From a virus: 40,088 bases of DNA. Location of the stretch: the IMG/VR virus record IMGVR_UViG_3300025873_000008, positions 1 to 40,088 of that record; one strand, given 5' to 3'. Every line of letters starts with the position of its first letter. Positions within the stretch are counted from its first letter, which is position 1. Under the pieces are notes generated by a model. It saw nothing but the letters and a program-made list of their open reading frames with translations, was not told where the DNA came from and did not search any database. This document shows positions 1 to 5,837 of this stretch, in pieces. The position numbers were made by a program, and so were the translations under genes.

Positions 1-96
1 GCTATACTCTTTCTCTGTGTAAACATGTACACGTCCTTTCTTGTCTGTAATGCAATGCAAACCTGTTGCAAGCACCTTATGTTCTTTAATACTCAT
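1..96 (-). CDS. Small protein, 3' end outside window (partial)
   Basis: Leftward reading frame of 32 codons that runs off the left edge. It begins with ATG at base 96 and reads MSIKEHKVLATGLHC and onward without a stop. The ATG lies inside the end of the upstream 83-aa gene (ATGAGTATTAA, 11-bp overlap), which suggests translational coupling in a leftward operon. The visible part is basic and has no recognisable domain. Function unknown; the coupling is the main support that it is real. Confidence 0.6.
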   Translation of the reverse strand, partial: MSIKEHKVLATGLHCITDKKGRVHVYTEKEYS

Positions 97-337
97 GATC
101 GTAGTGTGTATTTAGTATTAATTTCTCTATCTCATCAATCTGACTACCACTTAGTAGTTCCATGATGTCTTGTCTACCACACTGAATCTTGTCTATATCA
201 AATTCAGCTGGTGCTCCTGGATAACCAGATAAGTCTGAGTTATACATTACCCTCTTTTCTTCAGGACTGTAACATCCTGTAACAAAGAGCACCACATCGT
301 AGTACTCTATGTCCCAAGTTTCTTCTTTGTGAGCCAT
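86..337 (-). CDS. Hypothetical acidic 83-aa protein
   Basis: Complete 83-aa leftward gene with an ATG start, two bases downstream of the 48-aa gene stop and overlapping the next gene by 11 bp. The protein is acidic and Asp/Glu/Tyr-rich, with no membrane segment. Residues 8-24 contain hydrophobic strands (DIEYYDVVLFVTG) followed by a PEEKR turn, giving an alpha/beta appearance. I do not recognise the family. The tight packing with other small leftward genes suggests an early, host-interaction operon, but no specific role can be assigned. Confidence 0.7.
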   Translation of the reverse strand: MAHKEETWDIEYYDVVLFVTGCYSPEEKRVMYNSDLSGYPGAPAEFDIDKIQCGRQDIMELLSGSQIDEIEKLILNTHYDHEY

Positions 338-339
338 GA

Positions 340-486
340 CTAATAACCTATTTGTTCTAGCTTATCATCATTAGCTTCCACTGTGTAAACACCTTGTGAT
401 ATGTTACACATAAATAACACTCCATAAAGAAGTGCAACCTTTCTAAACCTGTAAAACTGTACAGGTGTTAACTTAATTTTTCTCAT
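340..486 (-). CDS. Small single-pass membrane protein, 48 aa
   Basis: Leftward ATG at base 486 and TAG stop at 340-342, two bases before the next gene's ATG at 337. The protein starts with a basic stretch (MRKIKLTPVQFYRFRK), then one hydrophobic segment at about residues 17-30 (VALLYGVLFMCNIS), then an acidic polar tail. This is the layout of a signal anchor or a small inner-membrane protein. The tight spacing to its neighbour supports it as a real gene. Function unknown; small phage membrane peptides of this type often act on the host envelope early in infection, which is only inference here. Confidence 0.55.
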   Translation of the reverse strand: MRKIKLTPVQFYRFRKVALLYGVLFMCNISQGVYTVEANDDKLEQIGY

Positions 487-605
487 TGTTGTTGTATTTA
501 TTGATTAAACGTATTTATTAATATGCTTTGAAGCATAGAAGGCTGCGCTCATGCTCTCCTGCAGCGTTGGGTGATGCACCACCTGATTATTGCTTAATAG
601 CCATT
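487..605 (-). other. Gap with an open -1 frame and hairpins
   Basis: The 119 bp between the 44-aa and 48-aa leftward genes have no ATG-started gene of useful size. One frame, stopping at 505-507, stays open upstream into the 44-aa gene and reads like protein (ending FYASKHINKYV). Its only internal starts are GTG at 582 and ATG at 552. The stretch also holds inverted repeats: ATGCTT/AAGCAT at 523-536 and GCTGC/GCAGC around 542-565. It could be a very small GTG-started gene, a frameshifted extension of the upstream gene, or structured leader RNA. Confidence 0.3.
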
Positions 606-740
606 CTATGCCCAAAACATTTTGTATAAGAAGATAGTTATAACTAAACCCCAAAAGAGTATAGCTATAAGACAACCAATCTTCATGTTATTCTCATAAC
701 GCTTCTTAGAACGTCCTTGGTAATCAAAATCATCTTCCAT
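606..740 (-). CDS. Small single-pass membrane protein, 44 aa
   Basis: Leftward ATG at base 740 and TAG at 606-608. The N-terminus is acidic then basic (MEDDFDYQGRSKKRYENN). It is followed by a strongly hydrophobic segment at about residues 20-40 (IGCLIAILFWGLVITIFLY), a typical single transmembrane helix with positive residues on the N-terminal side. The start lies one base after the stop of the 29-aa gene, so the two are probably co-translated. If the stop were bypassed by a -1 shift at the TTTTGGG run near the end, the protein would gain about 36 residues. Confidence 0.6.
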   Translation of the reverse strand: MEDDFDYQGRSKKRYENNMKIGCLIAILFWGLVITIFLYKMFWA

Positions 741-741
741 A

Positions 742-831
742 TCATGTATATTTACCTAAGAAGTACATAACAACACATAGTATAGTGAGTATAAGTACTG
801 CTGTGTTGCATGTGTCATCATTTCTTTTCAT
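742..831 (-). CDS. Very small membrane peptide, 29 aa
   Basis: Leftward ATG at base 831, TGA at 742-744, one base before the next ATG. The peptide is a short polar head (MKRNDDTCNT) followed by a hydrophobic run at about residues 11-26 (AVLILTILCVVMYFLG). The size is below usual gene-calling limits. Support comes from the coupling to the following membrane-protein gene and from the clean membrane-segment pattern. It is the first gene of the leftward cluster, so the promoter should lie in 832-1133. Confidence 0.45.
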   Translation of the reverse strand: MKRNDDTCNTAVLILTILCVVMYFLGKYT

Positions 832-862
832 AATGTTACTTATCTTTAAATTAAAAACTCTC

Positions 863-881
863 ACAAGGTTGCAATCCTTGT
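863..881. other. 6-bp stem, 7-nt loop hairpin
   Basis: ACAAGG, loop TTGCAAT, CCTTGT: a perfect stem with a 7-base loop, 32 bp upstream of the first leftward gene and flanked on both sides by TTATCTTTAA. The loop has the shape of a tRNA anticodon loop on either strand, but no D-arm, T-arm or acceptor stem can be drawn around it. It is most likely a leader stem-loop. Confidence 0.5.
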
Positions 882-990
882 ATGTTGGTTATCTTTAAGC
901 CTGATGTCCATTAATTTTTAAGGCAAACACCTGCAATTGGATGAAAGTTTTATTTATTGCTATATATATTTATTATACATCTCGGTTTTT

Positions 991-1039
991 ATAAGGTGGT
1001 AAAAGGTGGTAAAAAGTGGATACTGTGAACACATCCACT
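991..1039. repeat. Three 10-bp iterons plus inverted repeat
   Basis: ATAAGGTGGT, AAAAGGTGGT and AAAAAGTGGA follow each other with an exact 10-bp period, so one DNA face carries the GGTGG core three times. The last unit enters an inverted repeat AGTGGAT (1015-1021) / ATCCACT (1033-1039) with an 11-base spacer. This looks like a cluster of protein-binding sites, for example a repressor operator or an origin-type iteron, upstream of the leftward small genes. Confidence 0.5.
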
Positions 1040-1133
1040 CTTACATACACACAAAAAGTTATGAAACATTTACCAAAATAAACTATTTTGTGCTTTAAAT
1101 GCCCACCCTTTTCTTTTATCCCACCCTATATAT

Positions 1134-1159
1134 AAAAGAGAGAGGTGTTACCCTCCCTC
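1134..1159 (-). terminator. Intrinsic terminator of leftward 129-aa gene
   Basis: On the minus strand GAGGGAGG, loop GTAACA, CCTCTCTC form an 8-bp stem with one G-T wobble, immediately followed by TTTTATATATA. It starts 17 bases after the stop of the 1177-1566 gene. There is no T-run on the plus-strand side, so it should work leftward only. Confidence 0.8.
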
Positions 1160-1176
1160 CTGAACTAATTGATTGC

Positions 1177-1566
1177 TTAGAAAGCAACCAACTCGCTTGG
1201 GTCAAACGTTGGTGCTTGGTATTCAGCAACCTCGTTAGTAACATTGAACTCGACAAGAGCACCACCACTTGGCATTGTTACAATGTTGATGATTTCGCCA
1301 TCAGGCGTAATTTGTTCAACGATTGGAAAGCCCTGCACTTGGCTGAGGGTAATTTCCTTAGCTCGTAAGCCCTTACTTACGTTAGAAGAACAAACCACTT
1401 GGGCACTTGTGCCATCAGCTTTCTTCATAATAATAACAACACGCTTGTCGTGATTGTTAAAGTTAGTTGGTAATAAACCAATTTTGCCACCAACACCTGT
1501 TAGTTCAGCAACAGTTCCTAATTCAGTTCTTTCGGTACGTTCGTACAATTTAAATTCTAAAGCCAT
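1177..1566 (-). CDS. Conserved-looking 129-aa protein, unknown function
   Basis: Leftward gene with an ATG start, an upstream leader and its own terminator, so it is probably monocistronic. The protein is rich in beta-prone residues and has no membrane segment: MALEFKLYERTERTEL, a Gly-rich turn (VGGKIGLLP), then alternating strands. A phage DNA-binding or small structural protein would fit the size, but I cannot name a family. Its separate transcription unit opposite the structural genes suggests a different expression time. All overlapping plus-strand frames look like shadows. Certain as a gene, uncertain in function. Confidence 0.75.
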   Translation of the reverse strand: MALEFKLYERTERTELGTVAELTGVGGKIGLLPTNFNNHDKRVVIIMKKADGTSAQVVCSSNVSKGLRAKEITLSQVQGFPIVEQITPDGEIINIVTMPSGGALVEFNVTNEVAEYQAPTFDPSELVAF

Positions 1567-1906
1567 TTTCTTTCTGTTTTTAATGTTAGACTTATTAATG
1601 AGGGGGGACTATCCCAACCCTGCTTTTTATGCGTGGGGTCTCTGTGGGGAGGGGTCTCTTCTCTTATGCACACGATGGGGTGGGCCCTTTTAGAAAAAAA
1701 AGTTTGCACAAAATTTGTAACGTATCAAAAAAATGTTATACCTTTGGTGGGTGGGTGGGCTTAGTTAATACCACTTATCGAGTCCCAAGAAAAGGAAAAA
1801 AGAAATGTTATACATAATATAGCATTGAAAAACAGAGAGATGTAGAACATTAAAATATTTATTGTATATTTGTAGTGTACATATGTATAATAAGAACAAC
1901 TAAATC
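1567..1906. other. Divergent control region, G-rich
   Basis: 340 bp between the leftward 129-aa gene and the rightward structural operon, with no convincing gene. In an AT-rich genome it stands out by guanine runs on the plus strand: six G at 1602-1607, four G at 1635-1638, 1646-1649, 1651-1654 and 1677-1680, and GGTGGGTGGGTGGG at 1746-1759. It also has direct repeats GGGGTCTCT (1635-1643, 1651-1659) and AAATGTTATAC (1731-1741, 1803-1813), and a near-palindrome ACAAAATTTGT (1709-1719). It probably carries both divergent promoters and regulator sites. Confidence 0.6.
1865..1872 (+). promoter_or_regulatory. Bacteroidota-type -7 box for rightward genes
   Basis: TATATTTG matches the TAnnTTTG -7 element of Bacteroidota primary-sigma promoters and lies 34 bp before the ATG at 1907. 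A good TTTG -33 box at the usual 19-21 bp distance is not visible, so an activator or a phage factor may help. The upstream AAATGTTATAC repeat could be its binding site. Confidence 0.45.
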
Positions 1907-2365
1907 ATGGAAGAAAGAAAGATAGTCATTCAAAAGCTACAGAAAAGCTTAAGTGATGAGTATGCTATAGCTCAAAAGTATTATTCTATACTATCAGCTA
2001 TAAACAATCTTGGTCTTACCAAACGTGAGATTGAGTTGGTAGCATTTACAGCTGTTAAGGGTACGATATCTTATGCCAATGCAAGAACACAATTTTGTGA
2101 CAAGTACAAAACAACAACAGCAACAATCAACAATATTGTATCTAAGCTTAAGAAGATAGGTATATTTGTAAAGGAGTCAGGTAAGGTGAAGGTCAATCCC
2201 ATCATCGTTTTAGACTTCAAAAAAAATTTAAACTTAGTAGTAAAGATAGCGCACTATGAAGAAACCGAAAGACATGACGCTCAGAGAGTGGATAGTGAGG
2301 AAGATGTCAACAAAGATGGTGATATCAGAAAGAGTGATAAACCAGGTGATAACACATCAGTTTGA
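1907..2365 (+). CDS. HTH (LuxR/GerE-like) DNA-binding protein
   Basis: First gene of the rightward structural block. Residues about 36-80 (LTKREIELVAFTA...TTTATINNIVSKLKKIG) resemble a GerE-type helix-turn-helix: the LTxRExE opening, then a recognition-like helix with repeated Thr and a following KLKK. A basic beta-wing-like part (ESGKVKVNPIIV) follows, then an acidic tail. This suggests a small transcriptional regulator, perhaps of late genes. The last 110 bases overlap the HU/IHF-like gene in another frame, and the tail after about residue 116 is low-complexity and may be loosely constrained. It sits in the place where crAss-like phages keep small regulators upstream of the terminase. Confidence 0.65.
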   Translation: MEERKIVIQKLQKSLSDEYAIAQKYYSILSAINNLGLTKREIELVAFTAVKGTISYANARTQFCDKYKTTTATINNIVSKLKKIGIFVKESGKVKVNPIIVLDFKKNLNLVVKIAHYEETERHDAQRVDSEEDVNKDGDIRKSDKPGDNTSV

Positions 2366-2621
2366 TGGTGTACATGATGCTTTAAAGACAAACAACAGTG
2401 TAGAGCTCTCTGGATTTGGTAAGTTTCTATTCAACAAGAAGAAAGCAAAGAAACATGTAAGTAAGCTTGAAGATATTAAACTTGGGTATGAGAAGATGAT
2501 AGCAGATGAGAATACCCCAGAAAAAAAATTAAATTACATAAAGAGTAAGCTTAGTAGACTAAACCTGACGTTAATGTCGTTAAAACCAAAATTAGATGAT
2601 AAAGATAAAGGAGATATATGA
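2256..2621 (+). CDS. HU/IHF-family DNA-binding protein
   Basis: The core VISERVINQVITHQFDGVHDAL...NNSVELSGFGKFLF corresponds to the helix-turn-helix dimer arm and first strands of the HU/IHF fold; the SGFGKF signature is diagnostic. After this the DNA-binding beta-arm seems shortened and is replaced by a Lys-rich helical tail (about residues 68-121). HU/IHF proteins bend DNA and assist packaging, site-specific recombination or transcription. crAss-like phages are known to carry one or two IHF-like genes near the terminase, which fits. ATG codons at 2256, 2274, 2304 and 2316 are in frame. I keep 2256 because the KKPKDMTLREWI part looks protein-like, but this gives a 110-bp overlap with the previous gene. 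Confidence 0.8.
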   Translation: MKKPKDMTLREWIVRKMSTKMVISERVINQVITHQFDGVHDALKTNNSVELSGFGKFLFNKKKAKKHVSKLEDIKLGYEKMIADENTPEKKLNYIKSKLSRLNLTLMSLKPKLDDKDKGDI

Positions 2622-2895
2622 AGGTTGGAGAAACAACATCCTACCTCCAGAGAAACTAAAGGAGCAGATAGCTGTGGTGAGTGCAGAACGCCTAGCAATA
2701 TGTAATGAATGTGAACATCATTCTAAGAATCACTCCACTGTACGACCAGATGCACACTGTATAAGTTGCGGTTGTACACTCTCTGCAAAGAGTAAATGTT
2801 TATCATGCTCTTGCCCTATAAACAAATGGAAAGCTGTATTAACAGATATTGAAGAACAAGAATATAAGAAACATGAAGCATCTAAGGCTAAATAA
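2596..2895 (+). CDS. Zinc-ribbon-like small protein
   Basis: 99-aa protein with a dense Cys/His cluster in residues about 36-76: CNECEHH, then CISCGC, then CLSCSCPINKW. The paired CxxC motifs suggest one or two zinc ribbons; the C-terminus is charged and helical. Such proteins are frequent in Bacteroidota phages beside the terminase, without a defined function. The ATG at 2596 overlaps the HU/IHF-like gene by 26 bp. Possible roles are nucleic-acid binding or packaging regulation, by inference only. Confidence 0.7.
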   Translation: MIKIKEIYEGWRNNILPPEKLKEQIAVVSAERLAICNECEHHSKNHSTVRPDAHCISCGCTLSAKSKCLSCSCPINKWKAVLTDIEEQEYKKHEASKAK

Positions 2896-3145
2896 AATAC
2901 CAGTAACATCACTCATCCATGTACTCACTCAGTTATATGAAGAAGGAGCAGATTTCATTGACATAGAAGGGGAACCAAGAGAGGATTCAGAAAATGATGT
3001 AATAAAAGTTACAGTTAGACCTGAATATTATGATGGTCAATCAGAAACAAAAGAAACAGATCCAGAATACTTACTTACAGAAGTTAAACCACCTGAAGAA
3101 GATATAAACCCTATATCTGATGAAGACATAAATGATCTGATATAA
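2873..3145 (+). CDS. Conserved acidic hypothetical protein, 90 aa
   Basis: I start at ATG 2873, because the longer frame would need TTG at 2849. The start overlaps the zinc-ribbon gene by 23 bp. The first 30 residues (HLRLNKIPVTSLIHVLTQLYEEGADFIDIEG) form a helix and strand pattern that I recall from crAss-like terminase neighbourhoods. The rest is highly acidic (about residues 35-90), with a DEDINDLI end. No catalytic motif is visible. Function unknown. Confidence 0.65.
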   Translation: MKHLRLNKIPVTSLIHVLTQLYEEGADFIDIEGEPREDSENDVIKVTVRPEYYDGQSETKETDPEYLLTEVKPPEEDINPISDEDINDLI

Positions 3146-3147
3146 AC

Positions 3148-3429
3148 ATGAGTGCAACATACTATCACAAAATAATTAAATTACTAGCAGAACTTAAAAG
3201 AGATCACCCTTCCTTGAGTTTAGGAAAACACTTAGCTACATCATTTGATGGACTAGAAACTAAGTATTTGTGGGGATTAACAGATAAAAACCTATATCAC
3301 ACATTACAGAAATATCAAATTAGTATAGATATGGACGTACCTCATGATGAGTCTGAGATAGATAAAATACTACGAGATGGTATGAGAATCAGTAATGTTC
3401 ATGAACTAAATGACGATGATGGATATTAA
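3148..3429 (+). CDS. Hypothetical protein, 93 aa
   Basis: Starts two bases after the previous stop. The N-terminal helix is amphipathic (YYHKIIKLLAELKRDHP), followed by a segment with SLGKHLATSFDG, and the C-terminus is acidic. The lengths and spacing are those of the compact pre-terminase cluster. No known domain is recognisable. Confidence 0.65.
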   Translation: MSATYYHKIIKLLAELKRDHPSLSLGKHLATSFDGLETKYLWGLTDKNLYHTLQKYQISIDMDVPHDESEIDKILRDGMRISNVHELNDDDGY

Positions 3430-3514
3430 TAGTGATCTCATCTTTATATATTGGGAAGATGGGTGGAACGAACAAAACATAAATGGCAAAAAAAACTACA
3501 TACATAAATGCTGA
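3416..3514 (+). CDS. Possible 32-aa overlapping small ORF
   Basis: An ATG-ATG start inside the end of the 93-aa gene opens a frame that spans the 53-bp gap before the next gene and ends within its start. The peptide (MMDINSDLIFIYWEDGWNEQ...) is acidic with several aromatics. It fills an otherwise empty gap in a tightly packed operon, which is the only support. It could equally be non-coding. Confidence 0.25.
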   Translation: MMDINSDLIFIYWEDGWNEQNINGKKNYIHKC

Positions 3515-3812
3515 ACTTGATTGGGCAGAACAACAACTTAGTTCTTGGAAAGAATATGTTGATGCTAATCCTCTTCATGAATTAGAAGATAGAGTTAAGT
3601 ACAAAGAAACTAAATCTGGTGGTGTGATACCTATGGTAGTTGCATCTATTGAAAGTCAAGGTAAGTTTGTACAAGACACTATGAAGAATTATTTAGCTCT
3701 TCTTGAACAAGTAGATAAACTACGTGAAAAAGAAGAAAAGAAAAAAGTGGAGACAAGGGGTGGTGCTCAATTAGGAGCAATGGCAGAAGACTTCTACAAG
3801 AACAGAAAGTAA
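3483..3812 (+). CDS. Candidate small terminase subunit (TerS-like position)
   Basis: 109-aa, mostly helical, charged protein that ends four bases before the terminase ATG. Residues about 8-35 form an amphipathic helix (AELDWAEQQLSSWKEYVDAN). Residues about 55-90 form a longer coiled-coil-like helix ending in a Lys/Glu cluster (REKEEKKK). Size, helix content, coiled coil and position match small terminase subunits, which recognise viral DNA and form rings feeding TerL. No helix-turn-helix is obvious, so this is inferred from position. Confidence 0.6.
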   Translation: MAKKTTYINAELDWAEQQLSSWKEYVDANPLHELEDRVKYKETKSGGVIPMVVASIESQGKFVQDTMKNYLALLEQVDKLREKEEKKKVETRGGAQLGAMAEDFYKNRK

Positions 3813-3815
3813 AAC

Positions 3816-5837
3816 ATGAAACTACACAGTGTAGATTATAAAGATTGGTTTATCAATCAAAAGCGTATTCCAGATGCAGATTCTGAAGAATACAGATCTT
3901 TCTTTAACTACCATAAAGAGTTATGTATGAATGGTTGTATGATGGATGGAGTATATATAAATCCATTCTTATACTGGCATTTAAACGTTTGGCACACAGA
4001 AGTAGATGTTATAGATGAGTATGGTAGAATTAACCAGAAGTATGCTAATCCACTACTTAGAGACAATGAATGGTTAGTTACAAATGAAATAGATAGAGCT
4101 AACAAAGAGAAAAAAGGACTTGTTATACTAGGAATCAGACGTTTTGCTAAGTCTGTAATTGAAGCAAGTTATATTGCACAAGGTGCTACATTTGATGAAA
4201 ACTCACAAAACATCATTGCAGGTCTTAATGCTCCTGATATCAAACTTATTACAGATAAGATAGATAAGGGACTTAACTTCTTACCTAAAGCGTGGAGATG
4301 GCAAAGGGTAGAAGATAACTGGAAGAATCAAGTAACACTTGGTATTAAGACTAGAGGTGGTGAACGTGTACCATTTTCACAGATCCTTATTCGTAACTTA
4401 GATGAAGGTAATAATGAAGAAGCTATTGCAGGTACAAAACCTCGTAGACTAATCATTGATGAAATTGGTAAAGGTAACTTCTTACGAGGTTTCCAAGCTG
4501 CTGTTCCTGGATTTACAACACCATTTGGGTGGGGATGTAGTCCTATTCTTACAGGAACAGGTGGAGACATGAAAAAATTCATGGATGCTAAAACTTTGAT
4601 GTTTGACGTAGATAATTTTAATTTTCTTACGTACAATAATGAAAAAGATGAGAAGCGTGTACATGGATTGTTTATTTCTCACAAGTATAGAATGGAAGCT
4701 AAGGAAGATTCTACACTAGGTGCGTTTTTAGATAAACCTAAGAGCTCTTTGCTACATGATGTACCTATGATGGTATCTAATGAAGAAAAGGCTACAGAAG
4801 TAACTAATACTAACTTAGAGCGTCTTAAGAAAGCAGGTGATAGATTAGCATATCTAAAAGAAAAGATGTACTACCCACAAGAGGTAGATGATATATTCTT
4901 AAATGAAGATACAAACATCTTTGATATAGAAGCAGCTAAACGTCAGAAGCATAGACTAATAGAAGGTGAAAGAACAGGAACTCCTGTTATATTATATGAT
5001 GATGGTGCTGGTGTAAAGCATGAATTTACAGACAAACGCCCTATTCTTAACTTTCCACTAAAACATACAGATTTAAAAGATGCTCCTGTAGTTATTTATG
5101 AATTTCCTGTAGATAATCCACCATATGGCCTATATGTTGCAGGTATTGACCCTTATAGACAGGGTAAATCAGCATATAGTTCATCATTAGGATCAGTATA
5201 CATATATAAACGTATGCATGCTATATCTGGTGAAAAATACCAAGATATGTTTGTAGCGAGCTATTGTGCACGTCCAGATAAGAAAGAAACCTGGGAAAAC
5301 CAAGCACGATACTTAATAAAATACTACAATGCTAGAGCATTGTGTGAAAATGATGAGATATCCTTTATAGATCACATGATAAGTAAAGGAGATGCTCAAT
5401 ATTTGGAAAGACAACCTACATGGTTGAAAGAAATAGTACCAAATACTACCGTAAGACGTGACTATGGTATACATAGATCATCAGAAAAGATTAGAGATTT
5501 CCTACATGGTTGTCTCAAGAAGTATACAGAAGAAATTGTACACTCTGAGACTAACGAAGATGGTGAGGTTATTTCTCAAACTAAAGGTATGGCTAAAGTG
5601 TTAGATCCTGTACTACTAGAAGAAATGATACAGTACAATGAATCAGGTAACTTTGACCGAATCATTGCAGCTGAGTTAGCAATTGCGCTAGCTATGAAAC
5701 TAGATCCTATTCTTGGAAAAGTAGGAGAGCAACAGGACATAAGATTAACATCTATGGTCAACCGAAACAAAAAAAATAAACTATTTACACAGTCCAGAGG
5801 ATTGTTTAATAGAAAGAAAAATAAACTTTTTTCATAA
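3816..5837 (+). CDS. terL: Terminase large subunit (TerL)
   Basis: ATP-driven DNA packaging motor with a C-terminal nuclease that cuts concatemers. The ATPase half shows a variant Walker A, GIRRFAKS (residues 106-113), a Walker B, RLIIDEI (211-217, with D215 and E216), and a coupling motif TGTGGD (246-251). The RNase H-like nuclease half begins with VAGIDPY (Asp445 as metal ligand) and continues with the acidic cluster ENDE (511-514); a further acidic site near the C-terminus is plausible. The 673-aa length is normal for crAss-like terminases. The C-terminal tail is basic (NRKKNK). The stop overlaps the portal start by one base (TAATG), so the two are translationally coupled. Confidence 0.95.
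   Translation: MKLHSVDYKDWFINQKRIPDADSEEYRSFFNYHKELCMNGCMMDGVYINPFLYWHLNVWHTEVDVIDEYGRINQKYANPLLRDNEWLVTNEIDRANKEKKGLVILGIRRFAKSVIEASYIAQGATFDENSQNIIAGLNAPDIKLITDKIDKGLNFLPKAWRWQRVEDNWKNQVTLGIKTRGGERVPFSQILIRNLDEGNNEEAIAGTKPRRLIIDEIGKGNFLRGFQAAVPGFTTPFGWGCSPILTGTGGDMKKFMDAKTLMFDVDNFNFLTYNNEKDEKRVHGLFISHKYRMEAKEDSTLGAFLDKPKSSLLHDVPMMVSNEEKATEVTNTNLERLKKAGDRLAYLKEKMYYPQEVDDIFLNEDTNIFDIEAAKRQKHRLIEGERTGTPVILYDDGAGVKHEFTDKRPILNFPLKHTDLKDAPVVIYEFPVDNPPYGLYVAGIDPYRQGKSAYSSSLGSVYIYKRMHAISGEKYQDMFVASYCARPDKKETWENQARYLIKYYNARALCENDEISFIDHMISKGDAQYLERQPTWLKEIVPNTTVRRDYGIHRSSEKIRDFLHGCLKKYTEEIVHSETNEDGEVISQTKGMAKVLDPVLLEEMIQYNESGNFDRIIAAELAIALAMKLDPILGKVGEQQDIRLTSMVNRNKKNKLFTQSRGLFNRKKNKLFS

Larger units (their letters stand above)
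832..1133. other. Non-coding leader region of leftward cluster
   Basis: About 300 bp with no supportable gene on either strand. It is AT-rich and holds a 6-bp hairpin (863-881), a direct repeat TTATCTTTAA at 840-849 and 889-898, three 10-bp repeats (993-1022) and an inverted repeat AGTGGAT/ATCCACT (1015-1021 and 1033-1039). Because a leftward terminator stands at 1134-1159, the small genes at 1-831 need a promoter in this stretch. I could not find a convincing TAnnTTTG box on the minus strand. Confidence 0.6.

Noticed and set aside
863-898. Possible tRNA gene around the 7-base loop hairpin
   Set aside because: No D-arm, no TTCRA-type T-loop and no pairing acceptor stem can be drawn on either strand.
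1099-1693. Plus-strand frames across the 129-aa leftward gene
   Set aside because: They overlap a well-supported minus-strand gene with its own terminator and do not look like proteins.
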